A DNA stretch of 64,000 nt. Source: CAZTHM01 sp041946825 (GTDB lineage Bacteria; Acidobacteriota; Terriglobia; UBA7540). The position numbers and the translations under genes were made by a program. Under the pieces are notes generated by a model. It made no database searches and had not been told where the DNA came from. It worked only from the letters and a program-made list of their open reading frames with translations. Shown here one piece after another: positions 25,686-34,222 of the stretch; position 1 is the first letter of the stretch, and every line of letters begins with the position of its first letter. The stretch is taken from positions 124,001 through 188,000 of the forward strand of contig JBHGBD010000001.1 in assembly GCA_041946825.1 (NCBI GenBank), written 5' to 3'.

Positions 25686-26987
25686 ATGAGATCAGAGCAA
25701 GACGTTACGCGACGCGACTTTTTGAAGACGGCCGCCGGCGTGGCCGCGTCGGCGCTTCCGGGAATGGGCGCACCGGCGATCCTGGCGAATCCCGGACCAA
25801 GCGATGCGGTCCGCTACGGGATGATCGGCACGGGCACCGAAGGCTGCACGCTGCTGAAGTTCCTGAGCACGATTCCCGAGGGCAAGTGCCTCGCTACCTG
25901 CGACATCTATCCACCCAACCTGAAGAAGGGTGTTGAGACTATCGGCTCGAATCCGCAGACCTGTGAGGACTATCGCCAGCTTCTCGATCGCAAAGACCTC
26001 GACGCGGTGATGATCGCGACGCCGCTCGACCGGCACGCGAAGATGGTGTTGGACGCGCTCGACGCCGGCAAGCACGTCTTCGTCGAGAAGAGCATGTTCT
26101 TCAAGGAAGAGGAAGGCGAGCAGATTCGCCAGGCCGCGGCGGCGCATTCTAAGCAGGTCTTGCAAGTCGGCCTGCAGCGGCGCTCGAGCGTGCTCTACAA
26201 CATCGCGATGGAGATGATCCGCAAAGGCGCGCTCGGCAAGGTCATGTTCGTGCGCACGCAATGGCACAGCAACCGCGACTGGCGTCGGCCGGTACCCGAC
26301 CCGAAATTCGAGCGCCTGATCAATTGGCGTATGTACCGCGAATATTCCGGCGGGCTGATGGCCGAGCTCGCCTCGCACCAGATTGACGTGGCCAACTGGG
26401 CCTTCGGCGCTGAGCCGCTCTCGGTGGTTGGGACGGGCGGGATCGATTACTGGAAAGACGGGCGCGAGACCTGCGACAACGTGCAGGCGATTTTCGAGTA
26501 TCCGGGAGGGCGCAAGCTGGTCTTCACCTCGGTGCTCTTCAACGGCCATCATGGCTTCGACGAGCAGATCATGGGCGACCAGGGCACGCTGGTCATCACC
26601 GTGGGCAAAGGAATGTACTTCCGCGAGAACGTGGCCAAGGTCACGAAAGGCACGGGGCAGGAAAGCTGGTGGGCGGGCGCGACGGTCAGCGAAGAGGCGG
26701 CGCAGAAGGGCATCCCGATCTTTCCCGAGGAGCCCGCGGCGGGCGAAGGTTTCCTCGACCGCGAGGCGCGATTCGCCAAGCGCTGGCTGGCCTCGATGGG
26801 GATCTACGAATACGAGGAGCCGCACGACCCGTGGTACAGCGAGATGGTGAACTTCTTCGCCAGCATCCGGCAGGGCAAGCCGATCGCCGCGCCGCTCGAA
26901 GTCGGCGCCGCCGACGCGCTGGGAGTCATCTATGCCAACCGCGCAGTCGATACCGGCCAGCGAGTCTACTGGCCCAAGAAGGCGTGA
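25686..26987 (+). CDS. Gfo/Idh/MocA oxidoreductase, Tat-exported
   Basis: 433 residues, ATG with AGGAG 12 bases upstream. Twin-arginine signal TRRDFLKTAAGVAASALPGMGAP. Rossmann domain follows (YGMIGTGTEG, near residue 44), with the MocA motif DAGKHVFVEKSMFF (the Lys of EK is the catalytic/nicotinamide-site residue), then a C-terminal alpha/beta domain. Such exported members carry tightly bound NAD(P) and oxidise or epimerise sugars. Near the sugar cluster at 31.7-37.9 kb but separated from it by several genes; the next gene in the same direction is apbE. Confidence 0.9.
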   Translation: MRSEQDVTRRDFLKTAAGVAASALPGMGAPAILANPGPSDAVRYGMIGTGTEGCTLLKFLSTIPEGKCLATCDIYPPNLKKGVETIGSNPQTCEDYRQLLDRKDLDAVMIATPLDRHAKMVLDALDAGKHVFVEKSMFFKEEEGEQIRQAAAAHSKQVLQVGLQRRSSVLYNIAMEMIRKGALGKVMFVRTQWHSNRDWRRPVPDPKFERLINWRMYREYSGGLMAELASHQIDVANWAFGAEPLSVVGTGGIDYWKDGRETCDNVQAIFEYPGGRKLVFTSVLFNGHHGFDEQIMGDQGTLVITVGKGMYFRENVAKVTKGTGQESWWAGATVSEEAAQKGIPIFPEEPAAGEGFLDREARFAKRWLASMGIYEYEEPHDPWYSEMVNFFASIRQGKPIAAPLEVGAADALGVIYANRAVDTGQRVYWPKKA

Positions 26988-27008
26988 ATTCCGTGATAGG
27001 TCGTTAGC

Positions 27009-28115
27009 TTGAAGAATCCACTCCACCCACCCCTTTTGCCTTCTCATCGCGACATTATAAGTACTGTATTATCAATATATTGCTGGCCGCTCGCGGGAAT
27101 CGCCGCGATCCTCTTCGCGGTTTCCATCCAAGCTCAGGATTTGCCCGTGCGCTACGAAGCCTCGCGCCGGGCGATGGGTTCGTCATTTACTATAGTAGCC
27201 TATGGAACGAACGAGCGGCGGCTGGCGGAGACCGCCGACCAGGCCTTCGAGGAGATCGACCGGATCGACCGGCAGATGAGCAACTACCAGCCGGAGAGCG
27301 AGCTTTCGGCGCTCAACCGCGCCGCGGCGCGGCGCCCGGCGCTGGTCGAGCCGAAACTCTTTGCCCTGATCGCCGACTCCGTTCGCATCAGCGAGGAGAC
27401 CAGCGGGGCGTTCGACATCACGGTCGGCCCGCTGATGAAGGCCTGGGGATTCTTCCGCGGCCAGGGGCGCGTGCCCACCACGGACGAACTCGCCCAGGTG
27501 ATGACGCGCGTCGGCTACCGGCACATTCAGCTCGACCGCGCGCGGCGCACGGTCAGCTTCGAGCGCGAAGGCGTCGAGCTCGACCTGGGCGGGATTGCCA
27601 AGGGCTACGCCGTGGACGTGGCGGCGGAGGTCCTTCGCGCGAACGGGGTCGAGCGCGCGCTCATTTCGAGCGGCACCAGCAGCGTCTATGCCCTGGGCTC
27701 GCCGCCCGACCAACGCGGCTGGAAGGTCACCATCCGCGATCCCTTCGAAGCCGGGAAAGCCGCTGACACGGTTTACCTCCGGAACTATTCGCTCGCCGTC
27801 TCGGGCAGCTACGAGAAGTTCTTCACCGTCGCCGGCAAAACCTACGCCCACATCATGGACCCGCGCACGGGGCTCCCCGTCGAGGGCATGCTCCAGACGG
27901 CCGTGCTGGCCCCGACCGCGGCCGCCAGCGACGCGCTCTCGACCGCCTGCTTCGTGATGGGCTCGAAGGGTAGCCATCGCTACGTCGCCGGCCATCCGAA
28001 CCTGCTCGTCATCCTCTATCCCCCCGCCCCCGCGCCCCAGCGCTTCAAGAGCATCGTCCTCCGCTCGCCCGACTTCAATCCCCCCGGCGATTCGCTGGCC
28101 GAAATCGAGCATTAG
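27009..28115 (+). CDS. apbE: FAD:protein FMN transferase (ApbE)
   Basis: 368 residues with a TTG start and an N-terminal membrane/signal segment (WPLAGIAAILFAVSIQAQ). ApbE features: MGSSFTIVAYG, IDRIDRQMSNYQPESELSALNR, GAFDITVGPLMKAWGFF, the ELDLGGIAKGYAVD motif, and the metal-binding HIMDPRTGLPV with SDALSTACFVMG. Transfers FMN from FAD to Thr/Ser of exported redox proteins such as NqrB/C or RnfG. No flavinylated partner is visible in the window. 21 bases after the oxidoreductase; co-transcription is likely. Confidence 0.92.
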   Translation: MKNPLHPPLLPSHRDIISTVLSIYCWPLAGIAAILFAVSIQAQDLPVRYEASRRAMGSSFTIVAYGTNERRLAETADQAFEEIDRIDRQMSNYQPESELSALNRAAARRPALVEPKLFALIADSVRISEETSGAFDITVGPLMKAWGFFRGQGRVPTTDELAQVMTRVGYRHIQLDRARRTVSFEREGVELDLGGIAKGYAVDVAAEVLRANGVERALISSGTSSVYALGSPPDQRGWKVTIRDPFEAGKAADTVYLRNYSLAVSGSYEKFFTVAGKTYAHIMDPRTGLPVEGMLQTAVLAPTAAASDALSTACFVMGSKGSHRYVAGHPNLLVILYPPAPAPQRFKSIVLRSPDFNPPGDSLAEIEH

Positions 28116-28610
28116 CAATTTTGGATTTTGGATTTGGGATTTTGGATTGACGCACGACGCCTTCCCATCCGCCATTCCCGTCCCGCTCGGAGCGGGAGGA
28201 ACCCAGCAACTTTCGATTTTCGAATTTCGGTTTGGGGTTTTGGATTCTTGCTGGCGACACCCCCTCACCCCTACCCCTCTCCCGTAGGGAGAGGGCTGGG
28301 AAAAGCTACTTTCGGGCTCTGGCCCTCTCCCCACGGGAGAGGGTGTCCCGGCATGCCGGGACGGGTGAGGCGCGTAGCGACGCTTTCAGATCGCCACGTG
28401 CCATCCATGACCTGTCCAAGCTGGTAGCTGGTAGCCACAGTCAATCGATTTGTGATTGACTGTGGGCTTTTCTAGGCGTCAGCGATCCGCGGCCAGGAAG
28501 GCGCTGACCGTGGCCCCAATGGATTCCCGCGTGCGCGGGAATGACGAGCAACAGAGCGAAATCCAAAATCACAAATCCAAAATCTAAAATCGCGAATCTA
28601 AAATCTAAAA
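28116..28610. repeat. Repeat-rich intergenic region
   Basis: No gene here. In order: a T/G phrase repeat directly after the apbE stop (about 28121-28150; TTTTGGATTTTGGAT), a second patch at 28208-28248, and a CCCTCTCCC/GGGAGAGGG inverted element (about 28258-28370). Then comes a hairpin CCACAGTCAATC/GATTGACTGTGG (28435-28465) followed by GCTTTTC that could terminate plus-strand transcription, and a GATTCCCGCGTGCGCGGGAATGAC palindrome (28522-28544). Last is an A/C phrase repeat (28558-28613) that in the sense of the minus-strand TPR gene reads GATTTTAGATTTTAGATT immediately after its stop. Confidence 0.7.
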
Positions 28611-29645
28611 TCATTGTTCTTTGACTTCGCGGAGGGCGCGGGTGGCTTCGAACTGGCGCTTAGCGTCGTCGGCGCGGCCGAGCGCCTGGTAAGCCTGGCC
28701 GAGGAGGTAGTGCGCGAGGTAATTGTTGGGATCCATCTTGAGCGCGCGCTCGAGGAATCCGGCGGCGAGGTCGGGGCTGCCTTTTTTCATCTGCACCTTG
28801 CCCATCAGGATGTACGGCCCGGTGAAAGTCTGGTTCAGCCAGATGGCCTGCTTGAGCGCCTGCTCGGCCTCGGGCCATTTTTCCAGGCGCGTGTAGGCGT
28901 CGCCCATGCGCCAATAGACCAGCCACAAAATGGGATTGAATTCCAGCTCCTTGCGGAATTCTTCCAGCGATTCCCCGGTGCGCGAGCGGAAGAGATAAAT
29001 CTCGCCCAGCAGGAAATGCGCCATGGGAATGCGCGGGTCGAGTTCGAGCGCCTTTGTGAGCTCGGGTAATGCCTGGTCGTCATATTCCTGGCGTAGCATC
29101 ATCTGCCCTAGAACCAGGTGAGCGTTGGGCGAGTCGGCGGCGACGGAAAACATCCGTGCAAACGCCGCGCGCGCCTTGTCGTACTGGCGCGATTGCAGGT
29201 AGGTGATGCCCAGGACGTACGAGCCCGTTACGTCGGGATGGGCCATGGAATTTTGAATCTTTTCGAGCAGCGGGATGGCCTTGGGGACCTGCCCCGTCAG
29301 GTAGTAGGTGAGTCCGAGAAGCTGGGTCGATTCGAGGTCGTTCGGGTCCTCGCGCAGCGCCGCCTCGAGATGCGCCGCCGCGTTGGGGTAGTCGGGCTTG
29401 GAGTAATACGCCTTGCCGAGGCGCGCTTCAAGGCCGCGAATTCCGGGGCTGGCCTTGGCGAGATCGTTCAGGAGCGCGATGGCCTGGTCGAGTTTGCCTT
29501 GATTGATCAGCGTGTCGGCGCGGGCGACGTCCTCCGGCGGCGGCAGCGTCGCGCGCGCGCCCGCCTCCTGCGCGGGCGAGGGAAGAGCGCAGATCCACGC
29601 CAGCGCGAATGCAAGAAGGAGCAATCGAGAGATGTGTCGCATCAT
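28611..29645 (-). CDS. Exported TPR protein, long
   Basis: 344 residues with signal peptide (LLLLAFALAWICALPSPAQ). At least seven TPR units are visible, e.g. ADTLINQGKLDQAIALLNDLAK, PNAAAHLEAALREDPNDLEST, QYDKARAAFARMFSVAADSPNA, QALPELTKALELDPRIPMAHF, WPEAEQALKQAIWLNQTF and LAAGFLERALKMDPNNYLAHYL. A periplasmic scaffold with no catalytic motif. Divergent from a second, smaller TPR gene at 29757; the pair may share a regulatory region. Confidence 0.82.
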   Translation of the reverse strand: MMRHISRLLLLAFALAWICALPSPAQEAGARATLPPPEDVARADTLINQGKLDQAIALLNDLAKASPGIRGLEARLGKAYYSKPDYPNAAAHLEAALREDPNDLESTQLLGLTYYLTGQVPKAIPLLEKIQNSMAHPDVTGSYVLGITYLQSRQYDKARAAFARMFSVAADSPNAHLVLGQMMLRQEYDDQALPELTKALELDPRIPMAHFLLGEIYLFRSRTGESLEEFRKELEFNPILWLVYWRMGDAYTRLEKWPEAEQALKQAIWLNQTFTGPYILMGKVQMKKGSPDLAAGFLERALKMDPNNYLAHYLLGQAYQALGRADDAKRQFEATRALREVKEQ

Positions 29646-29756
29646 AAGGCCCCTTCTTTGATGTTACATCGGAACACGCGGTTTGTAGAGGCGCCCCGCG
29701 GCAGCGGGGAAATGGGCTAGCCACCGCTTTCGCCTCCGGGTTATGCTGGAGGACGT

Positions 29757-30323
29757 GTGACGGAACTCGCGGGCAGCAAACGTCCGCGCGAGACACGCAT
29801 GCAAGTTCTCCTTCTATTCTTGACACTCCTGCAGGCCGGTACCGGGGCGCAGCCGGGGCCTCCCGAGCAGCCTCCCTCCGCCGAAACTCATCCGCTCGCC
29901 GCCCGGTATTACGAACTGGGAATGCGGGCGGCCGGGAAAGCCGACTGGTCCGGCGCGGTGCGGCAGTTTCGGCTGGCGGTGAAATACGCGCCCAAATCTC
30001 CCGCCGCGCACAATTCGCTGGGCGCGGCGTTCCTGGAAACCGGCGAAGTGGACCGCGCCGTCACGGAATTCCGCAAGGCGATCGCCCTGGGGCCACAATT
30101 CACCGAAGCCTACTTCAACATGGCTCGGGCGCTTGAGCGGCGGAAAGACCTGGATGGCGCCATGCAGTTTTACCGGCGCGTCATCGGCCGGCGACCCGAT
30201 CGGGCGGACGCGCATTTCGCGCTGGGCCACGTCCTCCAGCAGAGGGGTCAAACCGCGGAAGGGGAGGCGGAGCTAAAGGAAGCCTGCCGGCTCGACGCGC
30301 GGCTGTGTCCAGGTCAAGACTAG
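29757..30323 (+). CDS. Exported TPR protein, short
   Basis: 188 residues from GTG 29757 (GGAGG at 29748-29752); an alternative ATG at 29799 would start directly at the signal segment MQVLLLFLTLLQAGTGA. Three or four TPR units follow: ARYYELGMRAAGKADWSGAVRQFRLAVKYAPKSPAAHNSLG, DRAVTEFRKAIALGPQFTEAYFNMA, and DLDGAMQFYRRVIGRRPDRADAHFALG. Role unknown; probably periplasmic. Confidence 0.78.
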   Translation: MTELAGSKRPRETRMQVLLLFLTLLQAGTGAQPGPPEQPPSAETHPLAARYYELGMRAAGKADWSGAVRQFRLAVKYAPKSPAAHNSLGAAFLETGEVDRAVTEFRKAIALGPQFTEAYFNMARALERRKDLDGAMQFYRRVIGRRPDRADAHFALGHVLQQRGQTAEGEAELKEACRLDARLCPGQD

Positions 30324-30435
30324 CCTCGAAAGGTTTCTCTCGTTTCCAGCCTGTAGCACTGAAAACCATTGTAAGAAGCGTCAACTTGCAACCATCGCGG
30401 TTGTTATGCTATTGTCCTGTCGAAAGTTAAATTAG

Positions 30436-30448
30436 ATAAGCGCTTTCA
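30436..30448. promoter_or_regulatory. LacI-family operator candidate
   Basis: The palindrome AAGCGCTT (30438-30445), with TCA on its right flank, sits 36 bases before the LacI-type gene. It matches the AA-x-CGCTT half-sites bound by many LacI/PurR proteins, so autoregulation is plausible. Confidence 0.55.
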
Positions 30449-30481
30449 TGATTTTCCTGCGCCAAAGGGGTTGAGCCTGCC

Positions 30482-31492
30482 ATGAAACTGGAGGATGTCG
30501 CGGAGAAAGCGAAAGTCTCCATCGCCACCGTCTCGCGAGTCGTTAACAACGTCGGGCCCGTGAAGAACGCCACCCGCGCCCGGGTGCTCAAAGCCATCAA
30601 GGAACTCAAGTATCATCCCAACCTTCATGCCCGGACCTTGGCGGGCGGCAAGAGCCGCACCCTGGGCATGATCGTTTCGAATCTCGAGAATCCCTTCTTC
30701 CTCGACATCTTCCGAGCCCTCGAGTCGGATGCGCACCGCCGCGGCTACGAAGTGTTGGTGGCCAACACCGACTACCAGCCCCGCCGCCTGGTGTCGAGCG
30801 TGCACCTGATGATCGGCCGCCGCCTGGCGGGCCTGGCGGTGATCGTCTCGGAAATGGAGCCGCCCCTCATCCAGGAACTGGTGGACAGCAACCTGCCCAT
30901 CTGCTTCTACGACGTCGGAACTCCGGCGCGGAACATCTCGAACATCAAGGTGAAGTACGAACGCGGCATTCAGAAAGTTGTGGAGTACCTTTTCTCGGTC
31001 GGGCACCGGCGGATGGCGTTTGTGGGGCATCATACCGAGCTCGATCCGCTGCAGGAACGCAAGCGCGCATTTCTCGAGACGATGAAGCGTTATGCCGGGC
31101 AAGTCGAGCACTCCATCTCCACCGACCGCGACGGCCCGGCGGGCGGGCAGCAGGCCACGCGGCAATTGCTCGCTTCGGGGTTCAATCCCACGGCCATCAT
31201 CTGCGTCAACGATTTCATGGCGCTGGGCGTCGTCAAGGAACTCCGCGAACAGGGCAAGCGCGTGCCACAGAATGTTTCGGTGACCGGCTTCGACAACATC
31301 AGCCTCTCGGAGTTTGCCTATCCCCCGCTCACCACGGTCAATATCCCGCGCGAGAAGATCGGCCACCTGGCGTTTTCCGCGCTGGTTCCGGAAAACGAAG
31401 GTTCCCAAACCCCGGGTCGCGAGCACCTCATCGATCCCGAACTCGTCATCCGCGAATCCACCGGCCCCGCTGCGGCAATTCAAGCCGCCTAG
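30482..31492 (+). CDS. LacI-family transcriptional regulator
   Basis: 336 residues. N-terminal helix-turn-helix and hinge (LEDVAEKAKVSIATVSRVVNN...TRARVLKAIKELKYHPNLHARTLAGGKSRT), then a periplasmic-binding-type sensor domain (TLGMIVSNLENPFFLDIFRALE; SVTGFDNISLSEFAYPPLTTV near the end). Binds a sugar or sugar derivative and represses. It lies at the edge of the exported sugar-enzyme genes (31.7-37.9 kb), which run on the opposite strand and converge on it, so it is a likely but unproven regulator of them. Confidence 0.92.
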   Translation: MKLEDVAEKAKVSIATVSRVVNNVGPVKNATRARVLKAIKELKYHPNLHARTLAGGKSRTLGMIVSNLENPFFLDIFRALESDAHRRGYEVLVANTDYQPRRLVSSVHLMIGRRLAGLAVIVSEMEPPLIQELVDSNLPICFYDVGTPARNISNIKVKYERGIQKVVEYLFSVGHRRMAFVGHHTELDPLQERKRAFLETMKRYAGQVEHSISTDRDGPAGGQQATRQLLASGFNPTAIICVNDFMALGVVKELREQGKRVPQNVSVTGFDNISLSEFAYPPLTTVNIPREKIGHLAFSALVPENEGSQTPGREHLIDPELVIRESTGPAAAIQAA

Positions 31493-31533
31493 CAGGACCT
31501 GTCCGCTGACCTTCAACGGTGCCCGCGCCCATG

Positions 31534-31588
31534 GTCATTCCCGCGAAAGCGGGAATCCAGGCTGGGTGCCCGCCTTCGCGGGCATGAC
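31534..31588. repeat. ATTCCCGCGAAAGCGGGAAT palindromic repeat
   Basis: GTCATTCCCGCGAAAGCGGGAATCC followed by a second palindrome CCCGCCTTCGCGGGCATGAC. The related shorter copy GATTCCCGCGTGCGCGGGAATGAC is at 28522-28544. Resembles widely dispersed REP/dRS3-type repeats. Confidence 0.7.
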
Positions 31589-31639
31589 GCATTCGTGCCA
31601 CGGACCTGGGTCGTTCAGGCCCGTGGTTCATACGCGAGC

Positions 31640-31666
31640 CGCTGACCTCAGAAACGGAGGTCAGCG
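31640..31666. other. Hairpin CGCTGACCTC/GAGGTCAGCG
   Basis: Perfect 10-base arms (31640-31649 and 31657-31666) with a 7-base loop, between the LacI gene and the convergent TIM-barrel gene. No T-run follows. May block read-through from either side, or be another dispersed repeat. Confidence 0.5.
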
Positions 31667-31719
31667 CTACACACTCTCCCTTGATGCCTGCAATTCCGGC
31701 GATGCAAACTCCGCGCGTC

Positions 31720-32745
31720 TCACGCCTCCTGAATCAGCCCGCGCAGGAATTCCGCGGCGAGTTGGGCGTTGCGGTCGGCGCGTTCCAGGCCCTCGATCTT
31801 GCCTTTCACCCGCGGCGGCTCGGAGCACATCTCGTAGCTCAAATAGCCCTGATAGCCGATGTCCTTCATGGCGGCGACGAAGGGGCGGAAGTGCGCCTCG
31901 CCTTTCACCTTGCCGTCCGCGCCGCGCTCGTAAACGCCACCGAAGTGGCAGAGCACCTGCATCGACCCGACCTCGCGCGCGGCCTTCAGAATGTAATCCG
32001 GCTTTTTGATCGGCAGCCCCCAGGGATCGAACGACATCTTCAGCGCGGGCGAATTGACTTCGCGAATCATGCGCAGGACATCGTTGTGATCGTTCATCAT
32101 GGGCTTGTGGTTTTGCAGCGCCAGGGTGACGCCGGCGTCCGAGGCGTAGCGCGCGCACTCCGTCAAGCCTTCGCGGCACCAGGCCCAGGCGGCGTCCGTG
32201 GTGAACGGCTTGTGCGTGTAGGCCCAGATGCGCTTGGCGACGTCATAGTCGGCGACCTGGGGATGCTTGGTGATGCCCGGCCAGGCGAAAAACACGCGCA
32301 CGAGTTTGGCGCCCATTTCCGAGGCGCAGTTGACGAGGTGCCGTACATAGCAGACCTGCGCTTCGCGGTGCTCAGGGATGGGGCTGGAGAAATCGTTGTT
32401 GGCAGCGACGCCGAAAATTTCGATGCCTTCGCCGTCGGCGATGCGCCGCAGCTCGCGGCAACGGTTCGGCGGGCAGTCGAGCGGATTCACGTGCGGCCGC
32501 TTGCCGTCGAATTCCACGCCGTCGTAGCCGTATTTCTTGGCGCGCTGGATCACTTCTTCGAGCGTCAGCGCGCGGTCCTGATACCAGATGCCGAGATAGG
32601 TGATGCTGTAAAGCCCCACCTTCATCCCGGGTTTCTTCGCGGCCTCCTGCGGCCGGGCTACCGCTTGCGCGGCGGGCCCGAGCAGCGCCGCCGTCGCTGC
32701 CAGCTTTCCGACAAACTCCCTGCGATTGATGTTGGGATCCTTCAT
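31720..32745 (-). CDS. Exported TIM-barrel sugar isomerase/epimerase-like enzyme, copy 1
   Basis: 341 residues from the ATG with GGGAGG upstream (MKDPNINRREFVGKLAATAALLG, a Tat-like signal). AP-endonuclease-2/xylose-isomerase-like barrel: KVGLYSITYLG, YGYDGVEFDG, LVRVFFAWPG, VTLALQNHKP (Glu replaced by Gln), LKMSFDPWG, and YLSYEMC. Metal-ligand positions in this family are Glu-Asp-His-Glu; visible candidates are E of GVEFDG, H of QNHKP, D of FDPW and E of SYEM. Inference: acts in the periplasm on a keto-sugar, as hydratase, isomerase or epimerase. Belongs with the genes at 33.4-37.9 kb; a toxin-antitoxin module lies between. Confidence 0.83.
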   Translation of the reverse strand: MKDPNINRREFVGKLAATAALLGPAAQAVARPQEAAKKPGMKVGLYSITYLGIWYQDRALTLEEVIQRAKKYGYDGVEFDGKRPHVNPLDCPPNRCRELRRIADGEGIEIFGVAANNDFSSPIPEHREAQVCYVRHLVNCASEMGAKLVRVFFAWPGITKHPQVADYDVAKRIWAYTHKPFTTDAAWAWCREGLTECARYASDAGVTLALQNHKPMMNDHNDVLRMIREVNSPALKMSFDPWGLPIKKPDYILKAAREVGSMQVLCHFGGVYERGADGKVKGEAHFRPFVAAMKDIGYQGYLSYEMCSEPPRVKGKIEGLERADRNAQLAAEFLRGLIQEA

Positions 32746-32882
32746 GACAATGCCTCCCGGATATGAATTCGATTGCATCGTAGGCTGGTCAACTTCGTCA
32801 GTCAAGCATATGGGGAAGCAGTGGGACCGTTTGTCCCGGCTGCCAATAAATCACCATTACTCAATCTCATTCATGAACAATG

Positions 32883-32911
32883 TTGATGAACCTCACCGGG
32901 GGGCATATACT
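32883..32911 (+). promoter_or_regulatory. Sigma-70 promoter of the toxin-antitoxin module
   Basis: TTGATG (32883-32888), 17-base spacer, TATACT (32906-32911), 21 bases before the antitoxin start. Good match to consensus. Confidence 0.75.
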
Positions 32912-32932
32912 GGCTTAAGGAGGGAAGGACCG

Positions 32933-33193
32933 ATGCGCTATCAGTTTGTGCTCGACCGGCGGACCAACCGCTTGCTCGATGAACTTGCGGCCACCCGCGC
33001 GGGAAATCGCAGCTACGTGGTGCGCGAAGCGATCGAGACTTATGCGGCTTTGGATGCGGCGCTGGAAGAAATCGAAGCTGACGCGGGATTCCAGCGAATG
33101 ATCGAACGTTCCGCGACCGATATCCGCGCCGGGCGGGTGCTGACTCAGGCGGAAGTCAAGAAACGCCTGTCGTCAGCGAGGGGAAAGAAGTAA
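32933..33193 (+). CDS. Ribbon-helix-helix antitoxin
   Basis: 86 residues from ATG 32933, preceded by AAGGAGGGAAGG; the longer open frame upstream has no signal for initiation. N-terminal RHH fold: MRYQFVLDRRTNRLLDELAATRAGNRSYVVREAIETYAAL, i.e. strand, helix, helix as in CopG/RelB-type antitoxins. Acidic C-terminal tail that should wrap the toxin. The stop TAA overlaps the toxin ATG by one base, the usual antitoxin-first coupled order. Likely autorepressor of the promoter at 32883. Confidence 0.87.
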   Translation: MRYQFVLDRRTNRLLDELAATRAGNRSYVVREAIETYAALDAALEEIEADAGFQRMIERSATDIRAGRVLTQAEVKKRLSSARGKK

Positions 33194-33435
33194 TGGCGAG
33201 GATCGTTTGGCCGGAAACGATCTTGGATGTTCTATCGGAAATCTCCAGGAAGGAACGCGATCTTATTCTGGAGAAGGTTGACCGGCTGGAGAGATTTCCC
33301 AACCTCTATCCGATCCGCGGTAAAGGACGGTTTCGCCGTTTTCGGTGGTTCTTTGCGGGTAACTGGCTGGTTTTTTATCGCGTCATCGAGGACACGGTTT
33401 ACATCCGCGCGCTGTGGCCTGCGCGCGTCCCTTAG
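33193..33435 (+). CDS. RelE/ParE-family toxin
   Basis: 80 residues: a basic alpha-beta protein with LEKVDRLERFPNLYPIRGKGRFRRFRWFFAGNWLVFYRVIEDTVYIRALWPAR. The GxYR...WLVFYRV and C-terminal IRALWPAR strands fit the RelE/ParE fold. Either a ribosome-dependent mRNase or a gyrase inhibitor; the key residues do not settle which. Its stop overlaps the end of the convergent DUF1349 gene by four bases. Confidence 0.83.
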   Translation: MARIVWPETILDVLSEISRKERDLILEKVDRLERFPNLYPIRGKGRFRRFRWFFAGNWLVFYRVIEDTVYIRALWPARVP

Positions 33436-34136
33436 TTCTTGCCGGCACGCCGGAATATCCTCAAATAGTCAAACCGCACGCGGAAGCCGGCTTTGACGGG
33501 GCAAGCGGCGAAGAGGCCGACTTTGACGGGATCGTCGAAGTGGGAAGTTGTCTGGCGGAGGAGCGACCAGGATTGGCCGCCGGAGGTGGTTTTCACTTCG
33601 ACCAGGTCGCCTCGGCGCTCCAGGCGGAGGATGAATTCTTTCGGCGCGGGGCGCGACACCGACCAGTCAGAGGTCCCGCGTGTGACCACAACGCCGAGTG
33701 TCGGAGTTCCCACCGGATCGTTTTCGGCGTCGGCCTTGATCCAGTGCGTGGCGTCTTGGCGCAGCATCAGGCCGGCGTGATCGTATTGATTCTGAAAGTC
33801 CCCGGTGACTTTTGTCTCGGCAATGAAATCGCCGCTCAGTTCCAGATAGAGGAAGTGGCCGTTGTCGTTGGAATCGCCGCTGAAGGTTTTCTGCCAGAAA
33901 TCGGTTTTATTGCCGGGCGCGAACGCCAGCCAGCCGTCGCGGGCCTCAACGCCCGGCGGCGAATTCATCCAGCGCAAGCGCGGGTCAATGGCCGGCCTGT
34001 TGAAGGATTCATCGAGGATGATGGTTTCAGCCGGTTCAACTCTGGCGTCCATGTGGGTGGTCGGCATTGCGGCATGGTGAGCGATGAATAGCGTGGATAG
34101 TGCAATCGCGGTTCGGCCTGCGCGCATTCGCAGCAC
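33432..34136 (-). CDS. Exported DUF1349-like beta-sandwich protein
   Basis: 234 residues with an N-terminal hydrophobic segment (TAIALSTLFIAHHAAMP). The core matches the concanavalin-A-like DUF1349/YesU fold: LRWMNSPPGVEARDGWLAFAPGNKTDFWQKTF, GDFIAETKVTGDFQNQYDHAGLMLRQDATHWIKADAEND, and a C-terminal FDYLRIFR strand. Such proteins bind or process carbohydrate. In the exported sugar-enzyme cluster; reading order is oxidoreductase then this gene. The substrate is unknown, and enzymatic activity has not been shown from sequence. Confidence 0.8.
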   Translation of the reverse strand: MLRMRAGRTAIALSTLFIAHHAAMPTTHMDARVEPAETIILDESFNRPAIDPRLRWMNSPPGVEARDGWLAFAPGNKTDFWQKTFSGDSNDNGHFLYLELSGDFIAETKVTGDFQNQYDHAGLMLRQDATHWIKADAENDPVGTPTLGVVVTRGTSDWSVSRPAPKEFILRLERRGDLVEVKTTSGGQSWSLLRQTTSHFDDPVKVGLFAACPVKAGFRVRFDYLRIFRRAGKN

Positions 34137-34222
34137 CCGCCCACCCTTCGCAGCCCAACTCTAAAGACGCGACTGACGACTGGCTACTGGAAACTCATAA
34201 ATCACAACTCACAGATCACAAA

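Noticed and set aside
28258..28370. Insertion-sequence terminal repeats
   Set aside because: CCCTCTCCC/GGGAGAGGG arms are not accompanied by a transposase gene or target duplications, and the motif is a widespread dispersed repeat.
32726..32932. N-terminal extension of the antitoxin
   Set aside because: The promoter and strong ribosome-binding site point to the internal ATG at 32933; the extension has no homology.
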